A stretch of 34,657 bases of DNA from Gemmatimonadota bacterium (lineage in GTDB: Bacteria > Gemmatimonadota > Gemmatimonadetes > Longimicrobiales > Gaopeijiaceae). Position 1 is the first letter of the stretch. Each line of letters starts with the position of its first letter. The notes under the pieces are model-generated. The model saw only the letters and a program-made list of their open reading frames with translations, had not been told where the DNA came from and made no database searches. Below are positions 26,575-33,952 of the stretch, piece after piece. The position numbers were made by a program, and so were the translations under genes. The stretch spans positions 1 to 34,657 of the forward strand of contig JAPPNM010000102.1 in NCBI GenBank assembly GCA_028873825.1, written 5' to 3'.

Positions 26575-26586
26575 AACAGCGAGGAG

Positions 26587-28466
26587 GCCGATGTATCCGT
26601 ACTTCTTGCCCTCTGACTTGCGCATGACCCGCCCGACCGCCTGCACGATCTCGACGGGGGACTTGCGGGGCGCCATGAAGAACACGGCGTCGAGTGCGGG
26701 CACGTCCACGCCCTCCGAAAGGCAGCGCGCGTTGCTCAGGATTCGGCAGACGCCCCTTTCCCTACCCTTGAGCCAGTCGATGCGCCCCTTGCGCTCCAGC
26801 GCGTTGTGCTGCCCGTCCACATGCCGGGTCCAGCAGCGCAACGCCCCTGGCCGCCGGTCCTTGGGGAGCATCGCGACGGCCTGCTCGACCACCCCGTCCC
26901 AGTGCTTCTCCAATCGCTTGGAGGCCCGAATGGTGTTGGCGAAGGCGATGGCGCGGGAGAGGGGACGGACGGCCTCGCCGTCTGCTGATGTGCCGTTCGA
27001 CCGGCCCGAATTGACCGAAGCATCGGCTTTGCCGCCCCCGTGTGCACTCCGTCGCCGTTAAGCGCCCGCCAGCAACCCACGATCTTGGCCGCGTCGGTGA
27101 TGTTGATCTCGCTACCCCGATCGCTCGCCAAGTGGGCCTGGAGCGTGCCGTCAACGCGGCTCTCGGCCACCGTGAAGATGACCACTTGGTAGTCGGAGAG
27201 CAGGTCGCGTTCGATGGCCCGCGAGAAGGGGAGCCGGTGGAACTCGGGACCGAAGGTGGCCTCCTCTTCCATCGAGAAGACGTCCGCCTCGTGCCGAGCC
27301 GCCTTCGCCTTGCTGCTCTCGGTGTAGATGCGCGGCGTGGCGGTCATGTAGAGCCGCTTATTCGCGCGGATGCGGTCCTTGTCGTGGACGAGCACGAAGG
27401 GCGAGGTGCGGTCGCCGGGGCGGTCCACGCCTGTGGTCCGGTGGGCCTCGTCGCAAAGGACCAGGTCGAAGGGCGGGGCGCCTTCCTCCTGAGCTCGCTC
27501 GACGATGGGAAGCGAGTGGTAGGTGCAGAAGACGACGGTCATGAAGCCGGGTCGGCGCTCGCGCAGGGCCGCCGAGATGCGTTTCGGATCGGTGGTGACG
27601 GGGATCTCCAGCTCCATCACCGAGGCGTCCTCGTCGTGGCGTCCGGCGCGGGGGTCAGAACAGATGCCGACGTAGCGGTGCGGGATCGACTTCTGGGTCG
27701 CCCACTCCCGCATGGACTGCGCGAAGAGAGAGATCGACGGCACTAGGTAGAGGACGCGGCCTCCGGTCCCCGCCACCTCCTCGGCGATGCGCAGCGCGGT
27801 GAAGGTCTTCCCCGTGCCGCAGGCCATGACGAGCTTGCCGCGGTCGTGGTCCCGGAATCCCGCCAGAACATCTTCCAGTGCCTCGCGCTGGTGCGGCCGC
27901 AGGTCGAACGGCTCGCCGACGTATCGGAGATCTTCCGGATCCCGCGACACCAGGTCCGGCCAGTCGAACGGGCGGCTGGCAAGATCGCCGAAGCGGAGAA
28001 CGATGCAGGCGGGCTTCAGGCCACGAAGCGTCTTGAGGGCGTTCGGGCCCCAGCTGTCGCCGGTGTCCACGAAGACGCGGGAGGTGAAGGGGTCGCGAGC
28101 CGAGGCCGAGACGAAGGAGTCGAGGTGCCCCTTCGCGATCCGCGTTCCCGGTGCGTAGCACTTGCACTGGATGACGCACCAGCCGCCGTCCCGTTCCTCG
28201 GCCACGAGGTCGACGCCGGTGTCGGTCAGGTCGAACCGCAGGGGCGGCCCGGACTCCGGGTGCCGGGCGGCGCGCCGGGCCTCCTCCTCGTTGAAGTGCG
28301 GAACCCATTCCTTCCACAGCCATACTTGGGAGAACCGCTCCTGGTACAGCGGATCCTCGCGGAAGTACGCCTGCATGAGCCGTTCGAACAGGCGGTCCTT
28401 CTGGGCTTCGGTCTCCGAAATGGAACGGATGTGGTCGAGGGCGCGCTGGAATCCGGTGGTGCTCAT
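26587..28466 (-). pseudogene. Type ISP-like restriction nuclease-helicase, truncated and frameshifted
   Basis: Starts at ATG 28466. An Mrr-like PD-(D/E)xK nuclease opens the protein: GVDLVAEERDGG then VIQCKCY, with D86 and Q100-C101-K102 as catalytic candidates. The SF2 helicase follows: Walker A MACGTGKT (M214-T221), DEAH (D339-H342), LYMTATPR, and motif V/VI (EGVDVPALD, QAVGRVMRK). After GDGVHTG, the frame is broken in a C5 run (plus strand 27035-27039); one added base restores GKADASVNSGRSNGTSADGE and AIAFANTIRASKRLE. The protein stops being recognisable after KKYGYI near 26590, where ISL3 sequence begins. The coupler, methyltransferase and target-recognition parts of a Type ISP enzyme (about 1500 residues) are gone. 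It was probably inactivated by the ISL3 event. Confidence 0.78.
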
Positions 28467-28605
28467 GGCAGGCCTGGGATCAGCGCGGAACTGGTCTGCT
28501 TCCGCATGTGTTCGACTGGGGGCGTGCGGCTCATCCTCGCGCGTGGACCGAGCGTAGCTGGGAAGGTCGTCACTCCGAGGAACCTAGCGTAGTGCCCGAA
28601 ACACT

Positions 28606-28637
28606 GCGATACGCTCCGTATGCGATCCGCTCCGTAT
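28606..28637. repeat. Two tandem 16-bp units upstream of the restriction gene
   Basis: 28606-28621 and 28622-28637 differ at one base. Each contains the partial palindrome ATAC-gctcc-GTAT or its variant. They lie 140-170 bp upstream of the restriction gene start, in the 302-bp gap 28467-28768, which holds no gene. Confidence 0.55.
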
Positions 28638-28711
28638 CCCGCCCGGCTGTCGGACCTCTGCGCCGCTCACGCCAGTCAGCTCGCAGCTCGCGGCCCATCA
28701 TTCTCCTCGTG

Positions 28712-28753
28712 ATCCGATCCTGTAAGGGTTCCTTACAAGTAGCCGACGGCGTC
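28712..28753. promoter_or_regulatory. Palindrome matching the one at 24016, with shared flanks
   Basis: TGTAAGG (28721-28727) and CCTTACA (28731-28737) form a perfect 7-3-7 palindrome. The flanks (CCGA-x-CCTGTAAG before, TCCTTACAAGT and GACGGCGTC after) match 24008-24053, where a six-base insertion precedes GACGGCGTC. The two copies are in direct orientation, 4.7 kb apart. Confidence 0.55.
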
Positions 28754-28768
28754 TCCTCTGCTCGTTGG

Positions 28769-29047
28769 TCACTCAATCGACCCTGCCTCGCCGTCGGACT
28801 CCATCCAGCTCAACCCACGCGACCGAAGTCTGCGGTTCAGGAATCGGGAGCCCGTCCTCTCGCTTCCCTTGAGGTGGAAGTCGATCACCCCCCGGATCAG
28901 CCTCCTGGTCTCCTCTACAGAGTCGCCCGTCGCCACGCACCCAGGCAGGTCCGGTACGTAAGCAGCGTAGTTGTTCCTGGCCTTCTCGATGACGACCCCG
29001 TACCGGAAGAGCGGCTCCGTCTCACCCGCCGACGCCCGGCTACTCAT
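28769..29047 (-). pseudogene. HicB-family antitoxin with a C-terminal frameshift
   Basis: The ATG at 29047 overlaps the end of the AlbA_2 gene by 8 bp. Residues ~15-60 match HicB: YGVVIEKARNNYAAYVPDLP then GCVATGDSVEETRRLI and IDFHLKG. After GSER, the open frame gives a nonsense tail, while the next frame reads DGLPIPEPQTSVAWVEL, the expected HicB end, stopping at 28773. One lost G near 28855 explains this. No hicA toxin gene is found on either side. HicB antitoxins have a partial RNase-H-like fold that blocks HicA; solo copies may act as regulators. The fold itself is mostly intact upstream of the break, so partial function is possible. Confidence 0.72.
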
Positions 29048-30536
29048 CCGGCCACTCCCTTCGCGGCGACCTCACCATACGCACCTCCCCCTCGTCGATA
29101 GCCCCCGCCATCGGGTATCGGCCCGTCTCGCCACCACTCTCCACACCCGCCAGCACGTCCCTCCCGGCCGCCGTAGTCCGATACCTCTGATTCCTGCTGG
29201 TTGGCTTGTCGGGAACGGTCATCTCGATCCATCCGGCCGTCAGCAGCGGCCTGAGAACCTGGTTCCTGAACTTGGAGCGGTTCGTTCTTCCCATCACCGC
29301 CATCAGCTCCGTGATGGGCTGCCCCGCCAACGACTTACGGAGAATCGCGACTTGGTCCCGACTTGGTCCCGACTTGGTCCCTACCTGGTCCCGGCCTAGT
29401 CCCTCCTCGGAGGTCGAATCCGAACCCTCACCTCCCACCGCCGGACGGCGGAAGCTCACCGTAACCCAGTGTTCCGACACGTCGAACACCGGTGCCGACA
29501 CTCCCCACTCCCGGCAGAGATCGCGAATGCGCCGGATGCCCGACCCGATGTGCTCCACCGCATCCATTCGGTGCAGAATCCCGAAGAGCAGGGGATTGCG
29601 CGGCACACTCTTGACGCCCAGTTCGGCCTCGGTCATCCCAGCCGGAAGGCCGCCCGGGCTGACCACCTCGAGCCGGTCATGGTACAGGCAGACCTGAACG
29701 TTGGCCGTGGAACGGTAGTCCCGGTGCGCGACCGCGTTGACCACCGCCTCGCGGATTGCGTCCAGGGGAAGCTCGGGACGCTCCTCGCGATTCACCGACC
29801 CCGTGATGATGTAGCGCACGTTGATCTTGGATCGGACCCAGATCATCGCGTCATCGACCATCGAGTACATGTCCGACTCGAAGTCGCGCCGATCCAGAAT
29901 CTCCCGCTTCGTGGTTCCCTCGAACAGCGCGCAGGTCAGGTGGGCGCTCGAATGGAACCGGCGGATGCGCCTCGCGAGCAGCCACGCCCCCGCGTTGGTC
30001 ATCCGGCCGTCGCCGGCCAGCAGTTCCAGATTCCGTAGCGCGGTCTCGGGGTCCATGTGGTCGGATATCTTCGCCCTCCGGCGGAAGATCGCCCAGGTCT
30101 CGTCGTCAAGGTCGTCGTCCAGCGAGAACCGGCGACACGGACTCTCGTCGAATCGGATCACACCCTCCGCGAAAAAGAACTCCCGAATCTCGTCCCGCGA
30201 CATCTGCTGCGACGACGCCCCGTCGCGAACGAAGAACTTGCCCGCGAAGGAGTAGGGCTTGCCGCGCTGTACCGGTACCCGCACGGCGAGCACGTCCCCC
30301 ATGCTTTCAAGCTCGACGCTGATCGGGGGATCGGCGGACCGCGCGATCGACTGGACTTGAGACTTCAGCCGGTTGTGTCGCTCGACCCCGTGAACCGTGC
30401 CCTCGTCGTCCACGCCGAGCAGAATCACTCCGCCGGTCGCGTTGGCGAACGCACAGATCTCACGCCCCAGGTCGGACGGCAGCGATCGCTTGAACTCGAC
30501 CGTGGTTCCTTCACCGAGCGCGAGCAGGTCGGACAG
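29040..30536 (-). CDS. AlbA_2/Schlafen-type regulator with RecG-like ATP-binding part and winged helix
   Basis: The AlbA_2 homology (LSDLLALGEGTTVEFKRSLP, then REICAFANATGGVILLGVDD) begins at a CTG at 30536, preceded in frame by a stop codon at 30548. No ATG, GTG or TTG in frame lies upstream of the GTG at 30428, which would cut off half of the domain. So the start is either CTG or the gene has lost its start. From CTG the protein has 498 residues. The middle part (REAVVNAVAHRDYRSTANVQ, EVVSPGGLPAGM, GSGIRRIRDLCREWG) is the RecG-like C-terminal domain of these regulators. A winged helix follows (ITELMAVMGRTNRSKFRNQV...GWIEMTVPDKPTSRNQRYR). It follows the hsdM remnant by 14 bp and overlaps hicB, so it is central to a former operon. 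Confidence 0.8.
   Translation of the reverse strand: MSDLLALGEGTTVEFKRSLPSDLGREICAFANATGGVILLGVDDEGTVHGVERHNRLKSQVQSIARSADPPISVELESMGDVLAVRVPVQRGKPYSFAGKFFVRDGASSQQMSRDEIREFFFAEGVIRFDESPCRRFSLDDDLDDETWAIFRRRAKISDHMDPETALRNLELLAGDGRMTNAGAWLLARRIRRFHSSAHLTCALFEGTTKREILDRRDFESDMYSMVDDAMIWVRSKINVRYIITGSVNREERPELPLDAIREAVVNAVAHRDYRSTANVQVCLYHDRLEVVSPGGLPAGMTEAELGVKSVPRNPLLFGILHRMDAVEHIGSGIRRIRDLCREWGVSAPVFDVSEHWVTVSFRRPAVGGEGSDSTSEEGLGRDQVGTKSGPSRDQVAILRKSLAGQPITELMAVMGRTNRSKFRNQVLRPLLTAGWIEMTVPDKPTSRNQRYRTTAAGRDVLAGVESGGETGRYPMAGAIDEGEVRMVRSPRREWPDE
29349..29403 (-). repeat. Five tandem 11-bp units inside the AlbA_2 gene
   Basis: Plus-strand unit GACTTGGTCCC is repeated three times exactly (29349-29381), then twice with two or three changes (TACCTGGTCCC, GGCCTAGTCCC). 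Since 11 is not a multiple of three, the repeat is read in all three frames, coding GLGRDQVGTKSGPSRDQV in the linker before the winged helix. Gain or loss of one unit would shift the frame. Confidence 0.85.
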
Positions 30537-30550
30537 GGCTTCACTTCACC

Positions 30551-31080
30551 TCACACCTCCACACCCAGCTCCCGCAGATACCCCCGCATCTTCGCCCGCA
30601 CCTCCACCAGCTCGCCCTCGACCCTGTCGATCTCCCACTGGACCTCGGCGATGTCGATCCCCTCCTCGGGCTCGAAGGTGTCTACGTAGCGGGGGATGTT
30701 GAGGTTGTAGTCGTTCTCGATGATCTCGTCGGGCGTCGCCAAGTGGGAGTACCGCTCGACCGCCTCCCGCTTCCGGTAGGTCTCGACCACCTTCGCGATG
30801 TGCTCCTCCTCCATGACGTTCTGCTTCTTGCCGGGCGTGAACTCCCTGCTCGCGTCGATGAAAAGCACGTCGAAGCGGTCCTCGTTTGGGCCGCCTTCCT
30901 CGCGGGACCGGTCGAGGACCAGGATCGCGACGGGGATGCCGGTCGTCGTGAAGAGCTCCGCGGGCAGGATTGGCGACCACGATGTCGAAGGTATTGAGCC
31001 GATCGTCCTCGATCAGGGTCGGGCCGGTCAGCGTGTTGCACCAGTCGATGCGGGCCGTCGCGTTCGTTAGCCACCCCTCG
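30551..31080 (-). pseudogene. HsdM (type I DNA methyltransferase) remnant
   Basis: The C-terminal end is clear: LFIDASREFTPGKKQNVMEE, HIAKVVETYRKREAVERYSH, ENDYNLNIPRYVDTFEPEEG and the final coiled helix, with the stop at 30551. Before it, PAELFTTTGIPVAILVLDRS is in the same frame. The joint at about 30970 then jumps, out of frame, to RLNTFDIVVANP, the catalytic NPPF region. About 80-90 residues between (including the second half of NPPFS and GVLFRGG) are deleted. The N-terminal ~200 residues are missing; upstream, the open frame runs directly into the end of the DUF5131 gene. No HsdR or HsdS accompanies it. Confidence 0.75.
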
Positions 31081-31082
31081 GT

Positions 31083-31858
31083 TTCCCCTCCCCACCCCGG
31101 CATCTGATCCCACTCCCTCCCCCCCAGCTCCCTCCCCCCCGCCTTCGGCGTCCTCCCTCCCCACTGCTTGAAGAAGAACGGCACCTTCGCCGCCACGCAT
31201 TCGTCCCTCAGATCCTCCACCCACCTCCCCTCCATCGGCCTCCGCCCCACCCCGCTCTCACCCCCACGATCACCCAGTGAATCCCCCCGGAACTCAGCAC
31301 CTTGCACAGGCTCAGCGGCCCGATCAGCGGCTCGCAGCTCAGAAACCGGACCGCCGCCGGGACCTTCTTCAGGTGCCGGATCCTGTACTCCGTCTTCTCG
31401 TTCTCCGTCGATGTCCCGATCCAGATATGCGGCGGCAGCCCGCGCCCTCCGAACAGGTCCTCGTGGTCCTGCACAAAGCGCGCCGCCCGGCTAGGACGCT
31501 TTGTCAGCACCTGGTACGTGTGCCGGTCCACATCGAGCATGACCTCGAACACCGCCCGCAGGAAATCCACGGGGATGTCGCAGTGGAAGAGGTCCGACAT
31601 CGAGTTGACGAAGACGAGGCGCCGCCCCTTCCAGCGGGCCGGCTGGGACAGGCGCTCCGGCCAGATCCTCACGGCGAACGGATCGGCACGGTTGGCCGCC
31701 GTGTTCGCCACGGGCAGCCGCCGACGGTAGATCCCGCTCAGCAGCCGCCGGGACAGCGCCTCCGCATAACAGTTGTCGCACCCCTCCGACACCTTCGTGC
31801 ACCCGGTCGTCGGGTTCCACGTGACTTCGGTCCACTCAATCGACGTCCGCTGGCCCAT
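31083..31858 (-). pseudogene. DUF5131 (phage Gp37/Gp68-like) protein, frameshifted
   Basis: Starts at ATG 31858 (GGAG about 9 nt upstream): MGQRTSIEWTEVTWNPTTGC then KVSEGCDNCYAEALS, with the C-x6-C-x2-C cluster. VFVNSMSDLFHCDIP, YQVLTKRPSRAARFV and LSCEPLIGPLSL follow, all typical of the family. After GGIHWVIVG, the frame breaks in a C5 run (31261-31265); one added base restores GGESGVGRRPMEGRWVEDLR and FFFKQWGGRTPKAGG...EWDQMP. The restored frame continues without a stop into the hsdM remnant. DUF5131 proteins resemble radical-SAM-type proteins in their cysteine cluster and usually sit next to a three-Cys-motif partner (TcmP), not seen here. Confidence 0.8.
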
Positions 31859-32242
31859 GTGGCGTGCTCCGTGTCGGCGGGGTTCGCGCAGGATTCGGGA
31901 TACCGAAAATAAGCCGAATACCGTCACGCAGGAAGGGGAACCTGGGACCGGAGGAAACGGGCCGGGCCGCGAGGTCTTCGAGGATTCTGGCGCACCGTCG
32001 GCGACGCTCCTCGCGCGGATGGACAGCGTCCGCTCGCGTCGCGCCAGACCGTCCAAGGCGACGACCCTCCGTTGGACACCCAGGCAGGGCAATGTGACCT
32101 CGAGGTCCGTGAGAACCGCACGCGGAATCCGCATTGGTGCCCCGGGCGCTCCGCGATCGGAAGAGCGGGTCGCCCGCACCCGCCAAGTATCGTTCCGGCA
32201 CGATTCCAGCCTCCAAGCGGGTCAGGCCCGCGGGATCCCCCC
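31859..32242. other. Gene-free boundary stretch between the island and core genes
   Basis: 384 bases in which I recognise no protein, although open frames run through both strands, as expected at this GC content. Between 31893 and 31919, there are three related half-sites: ATTCGG, CCGAA, CCGAAT, including a 5-4-5 palindrome TTCGG-gata-CCGAA (31894-31907). It lies 36-60 bp upstream of the DUF5131 start and may be its operator. Confidence 0.5.
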
Positions 32243-33427
32243 TCAGAACGCCGATACCCCCGTGACCGCCTGCCCCAGGATCAGCGAGTGGACGTCGTGC
32301 GTTCCCTCGTAGGTGTACACCGACTCCAGGTTCGCCATGTGCCGCATGGACGCGTACTCCGCCAGGATCCCGTTCGCTCCCAGAAGCCGCCGCGCCTCGC
32401 GCGCGATGTCGCACGCCATGTCCACGTTCGCCCGCTTCGCCAGGCTCACCTGCTGCGGCGTCATCCCGCCCTCGTCCTTCAGCCGCCCCAGACGCAGGCA
32501 CAGCAGCTGCCCCTGCGTGATCCAGGTCAGCATATCCGCGATCCGAACCTGCTGGATCTGCTTCCCGGCGATCACGCCGTCGAACATGACGCGCTGGCCC
32601 GCGTAGCTCACCGCCTCGTGGTAGCACGCCATCGCCGCCCCCACGGCCCCCCACGAAATCCCGTACCGCGCCTGCGTCAGGCACATCAGCGGGTTCCTGA
32701 TCCCCGTCGTCCCCGGCATCAGCGCGTCGGCGGGCAACTCCACGTCCTCCAGCACGAGCTCGCTCGTGTCCGACGCCAGCAGCGACAGCTTCCCCTTCTG
32801 GTCCCGGGCGGAAAAACCGGGAGTGTCCGTCGGCACCACGAACCCGCGAATCCCCTTGGCGTCCCCCGCCTCCCCCGTCTGCGCCCACACCACGGCCACA
32901 TCGGCCATCGACCCGTTGGTGATCCACATCTTGGTGCCGTTCAGCACCCACCCGTCGGCTGTCTCGCGCGCCCGCGTGATCATCCCGGCCGGGTTGGACC
33001 CGTAGTCGGGCTCGGTCAACCCGAAGCAGCCGATCTTCTCTCCCGACGCGAGCCCGGGCAGCCAATCCCGCCTCTGCTCCTCGCTCCCGAAGGCGTGGAT
33101 CGGGTACATGACCAGCGCCCCCTGCACCGACACGAACGAGCGGACCCCCGAATCGCCCCGCTCCAGCTCCTGCATGATCAGGCCGTAGCACACGTTGTTG
33201 AGCTCCGCGCAGCCGTATTCCGCCGGGAGATTGGCGCCCAGCATGCCCAGCTCGCCGATCTCGGGGATCAGCTCGGTGGGAAACCGGCGCTCCACGTACG
33301 CGTCGCCGATTATCGGGAGGACCCGGTCCTCGACCCATTCGCGGATCGTGTCGCGGACCATGCGCTCCTCTTCGGACAGTAGCGAGTCGACGTCGTAGAA
33401 ATCCAACCCTTCGAACCTTGCCGCCAT
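32243..33427 (-). CDS. gcdH: Acyl-CoA dehydrogenase, glutaryl-CoA dehydrogenase-like
   Basis: 394 residues, normal for the family; ATG at 33427 with GGAGA about 10 nt upstream. FAD-dependent oxidation of an acyl-CoA in the cytoplasm. FAD- and substrate-site landmarks: CFGLTEPDYGSNPAGM, MWITNGSMADVAVVWA, and the C-terminal VYTYEGTHDVHSLILGQAVTG with the catalytic base at E374, placed as in glutaryl-CoA dehydrogenase. R96-S97 in SGVRSFVSVQGALVMYPI match the Arg/Ser pair that binds the distal carboxylate of glutaryl-CoA, which separates this subfamily from short-chain enzymes. Thus it probably converts glutaryl-CoA to crotonyl-CoA and CO2 in lysine/tryptophan breakdown. No other pathway gene is in view. 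The promoter with two operator palindromes is annotated separately. Confidence 0.88.
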   Translation of the reverse strand: MAARFEGLDFYDVDSLLSEEERMVRDTIREWVEDRVLPIIGDAYVERRFPTELIPEIGELGMLGANLPAEYGCAELNNVCYGLIMQELERGDSGVRSFVSVQGALVMYPIHAFGSEEQRRDWLPGLASGEKIGCFGLTEPDYGSNPAGMITRARETADGWVLNGTKMWITNGSMADVAVVWAQTGEAGDAKGIRGFVVPTDTPGFSARDQKGKLSLLASDTSELVLEDVELPADALMPGTTGIRNPLMCLTQARYGISWGAVGAAMACYHEAVSYAGQRVMFDGVIAGKQIQQVRIADMLTWITQGQLLCLRLGRLKDEGGMTPQQVSLAKRANVDMACDIAREARRLLGANGILAEYASMRHMANLESVYTYEGTHDVHSLILGQAVTGVSAF

Positions 33428-33458
33428 CAGGCCGGTCTCCGGTGAGCTAAGTGAATGG

Positions 33459-33506
33459 ATGTAAACTGCACTTTACATTATGTCATGTTCAGTGTACATT
33501 ATGCAA
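33459..33506 (-). promoter_or_regulatory. Promoter of the acyl-CoA dehydrogenase gene with two operator palindromes
   Basis: On the minus strand, -35 TTGCAT (33506-33501), 18-bp spacer, -10 CATAAT (33482-33477). Two palindromes overlap it. ATGTAAA/TTTACAT with a 6-base loop (33459-33478) covers the -10 edge and start point. TGTTCA-g-TGTACA (33486-33498) lies in the spacer. TACATTATG occurs twice, 21 bp apart (33474 and 33495). The arrangement suggests repression, perhaps by a TetR- or GntR-type acyl-CoA-responsive regulator; the regulator is inference. Confidence 0.6.
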
Positions 33507-33620
33507 CGCTCAAGCTTCGCTCCGGTTGCTCCTCGGACCAGCGGCGCCTGGCGCGGCCAGTTCGCGCCTCGCCGCCGCCCCCCGACGCCTGTTCACGGAC
33601 CGCCCGGGGCCCGCCGGTCT

Positions 33621-33947
33621 TCACGAGCTGCCGGGCCGACGCAGGATGCGCAGCACCCCGTAGCACAGCTCCGTCGCCGCCCGCGCGCACAGCCAGAGGG
33701 CCGCCAGCACCACCCCGACCCAGCCCCCCATCAGCGCGGCGGACGGTTTCTGCACGAAATGAATCCAGGCCGCGAGCCCCGCCGCGATCACCGCACCACA
33801 CAGCCACCCCACCCGCTTCGCCGTCGCCTTCGCCCCCGCGATGCACGCTTCGCACCAGAGCAGCCGGTCGAGTTCGCGCGCCCGGCACGCCCTCCCACAC
33901 TTGCCGCATTCTAGATCCCCGCCCGCATCGCCGACCACCCGACCCAC
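33621..33947 (-). CDS. Small zinc-ribbon membrane protein
   Basis: 108 residues from a GTG at 33947, five bases after the preceding dehydrogenase stop and behind a G-rich stretch; a second GTG at 33938 is possible. Residues ~14-36 hold two CxxC pairs (ECGKCG ... WCEAC), a likely zinc ribbon. Two hydrophobic segments follow: VGWLCGAVIAAGLAAWIHFV and ALMGGWVGVVLAALWLCARA. I do not recognise a named family. The position suggests co-transcription with the dehydrogenase upstream. The 193-bp gap to the next gene holds the promoter described above. Confidence 0.6.
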   Translation of the reverse strand: MGRVVGDAGGDLECGKCGRACRARELDRLLWCEACIAGAKATAKRVGWLCGAVIAAGLAAWIHFVQKPSAALMGGWVGVVLAALWLCARAATELCYGVLRILRRPGSS

Positions 33948-33952
33948 CCCCC

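Noticed and set aside
18281-31858. A prophage
   Set aside because: No capsid, portal, terminase, tail or integrase genes are found; DUF5131 alone (phage Gp37/Gp68-like) is also common in chromosomal islands.
31836-33338. A 500-codon open frame on the minus strand over the acyl-CoA dehydrogenase and the gap next to it
   Set aside because: A frame-shifted shadow of the dehydrogenase gene, whose true frame has all family motifs.
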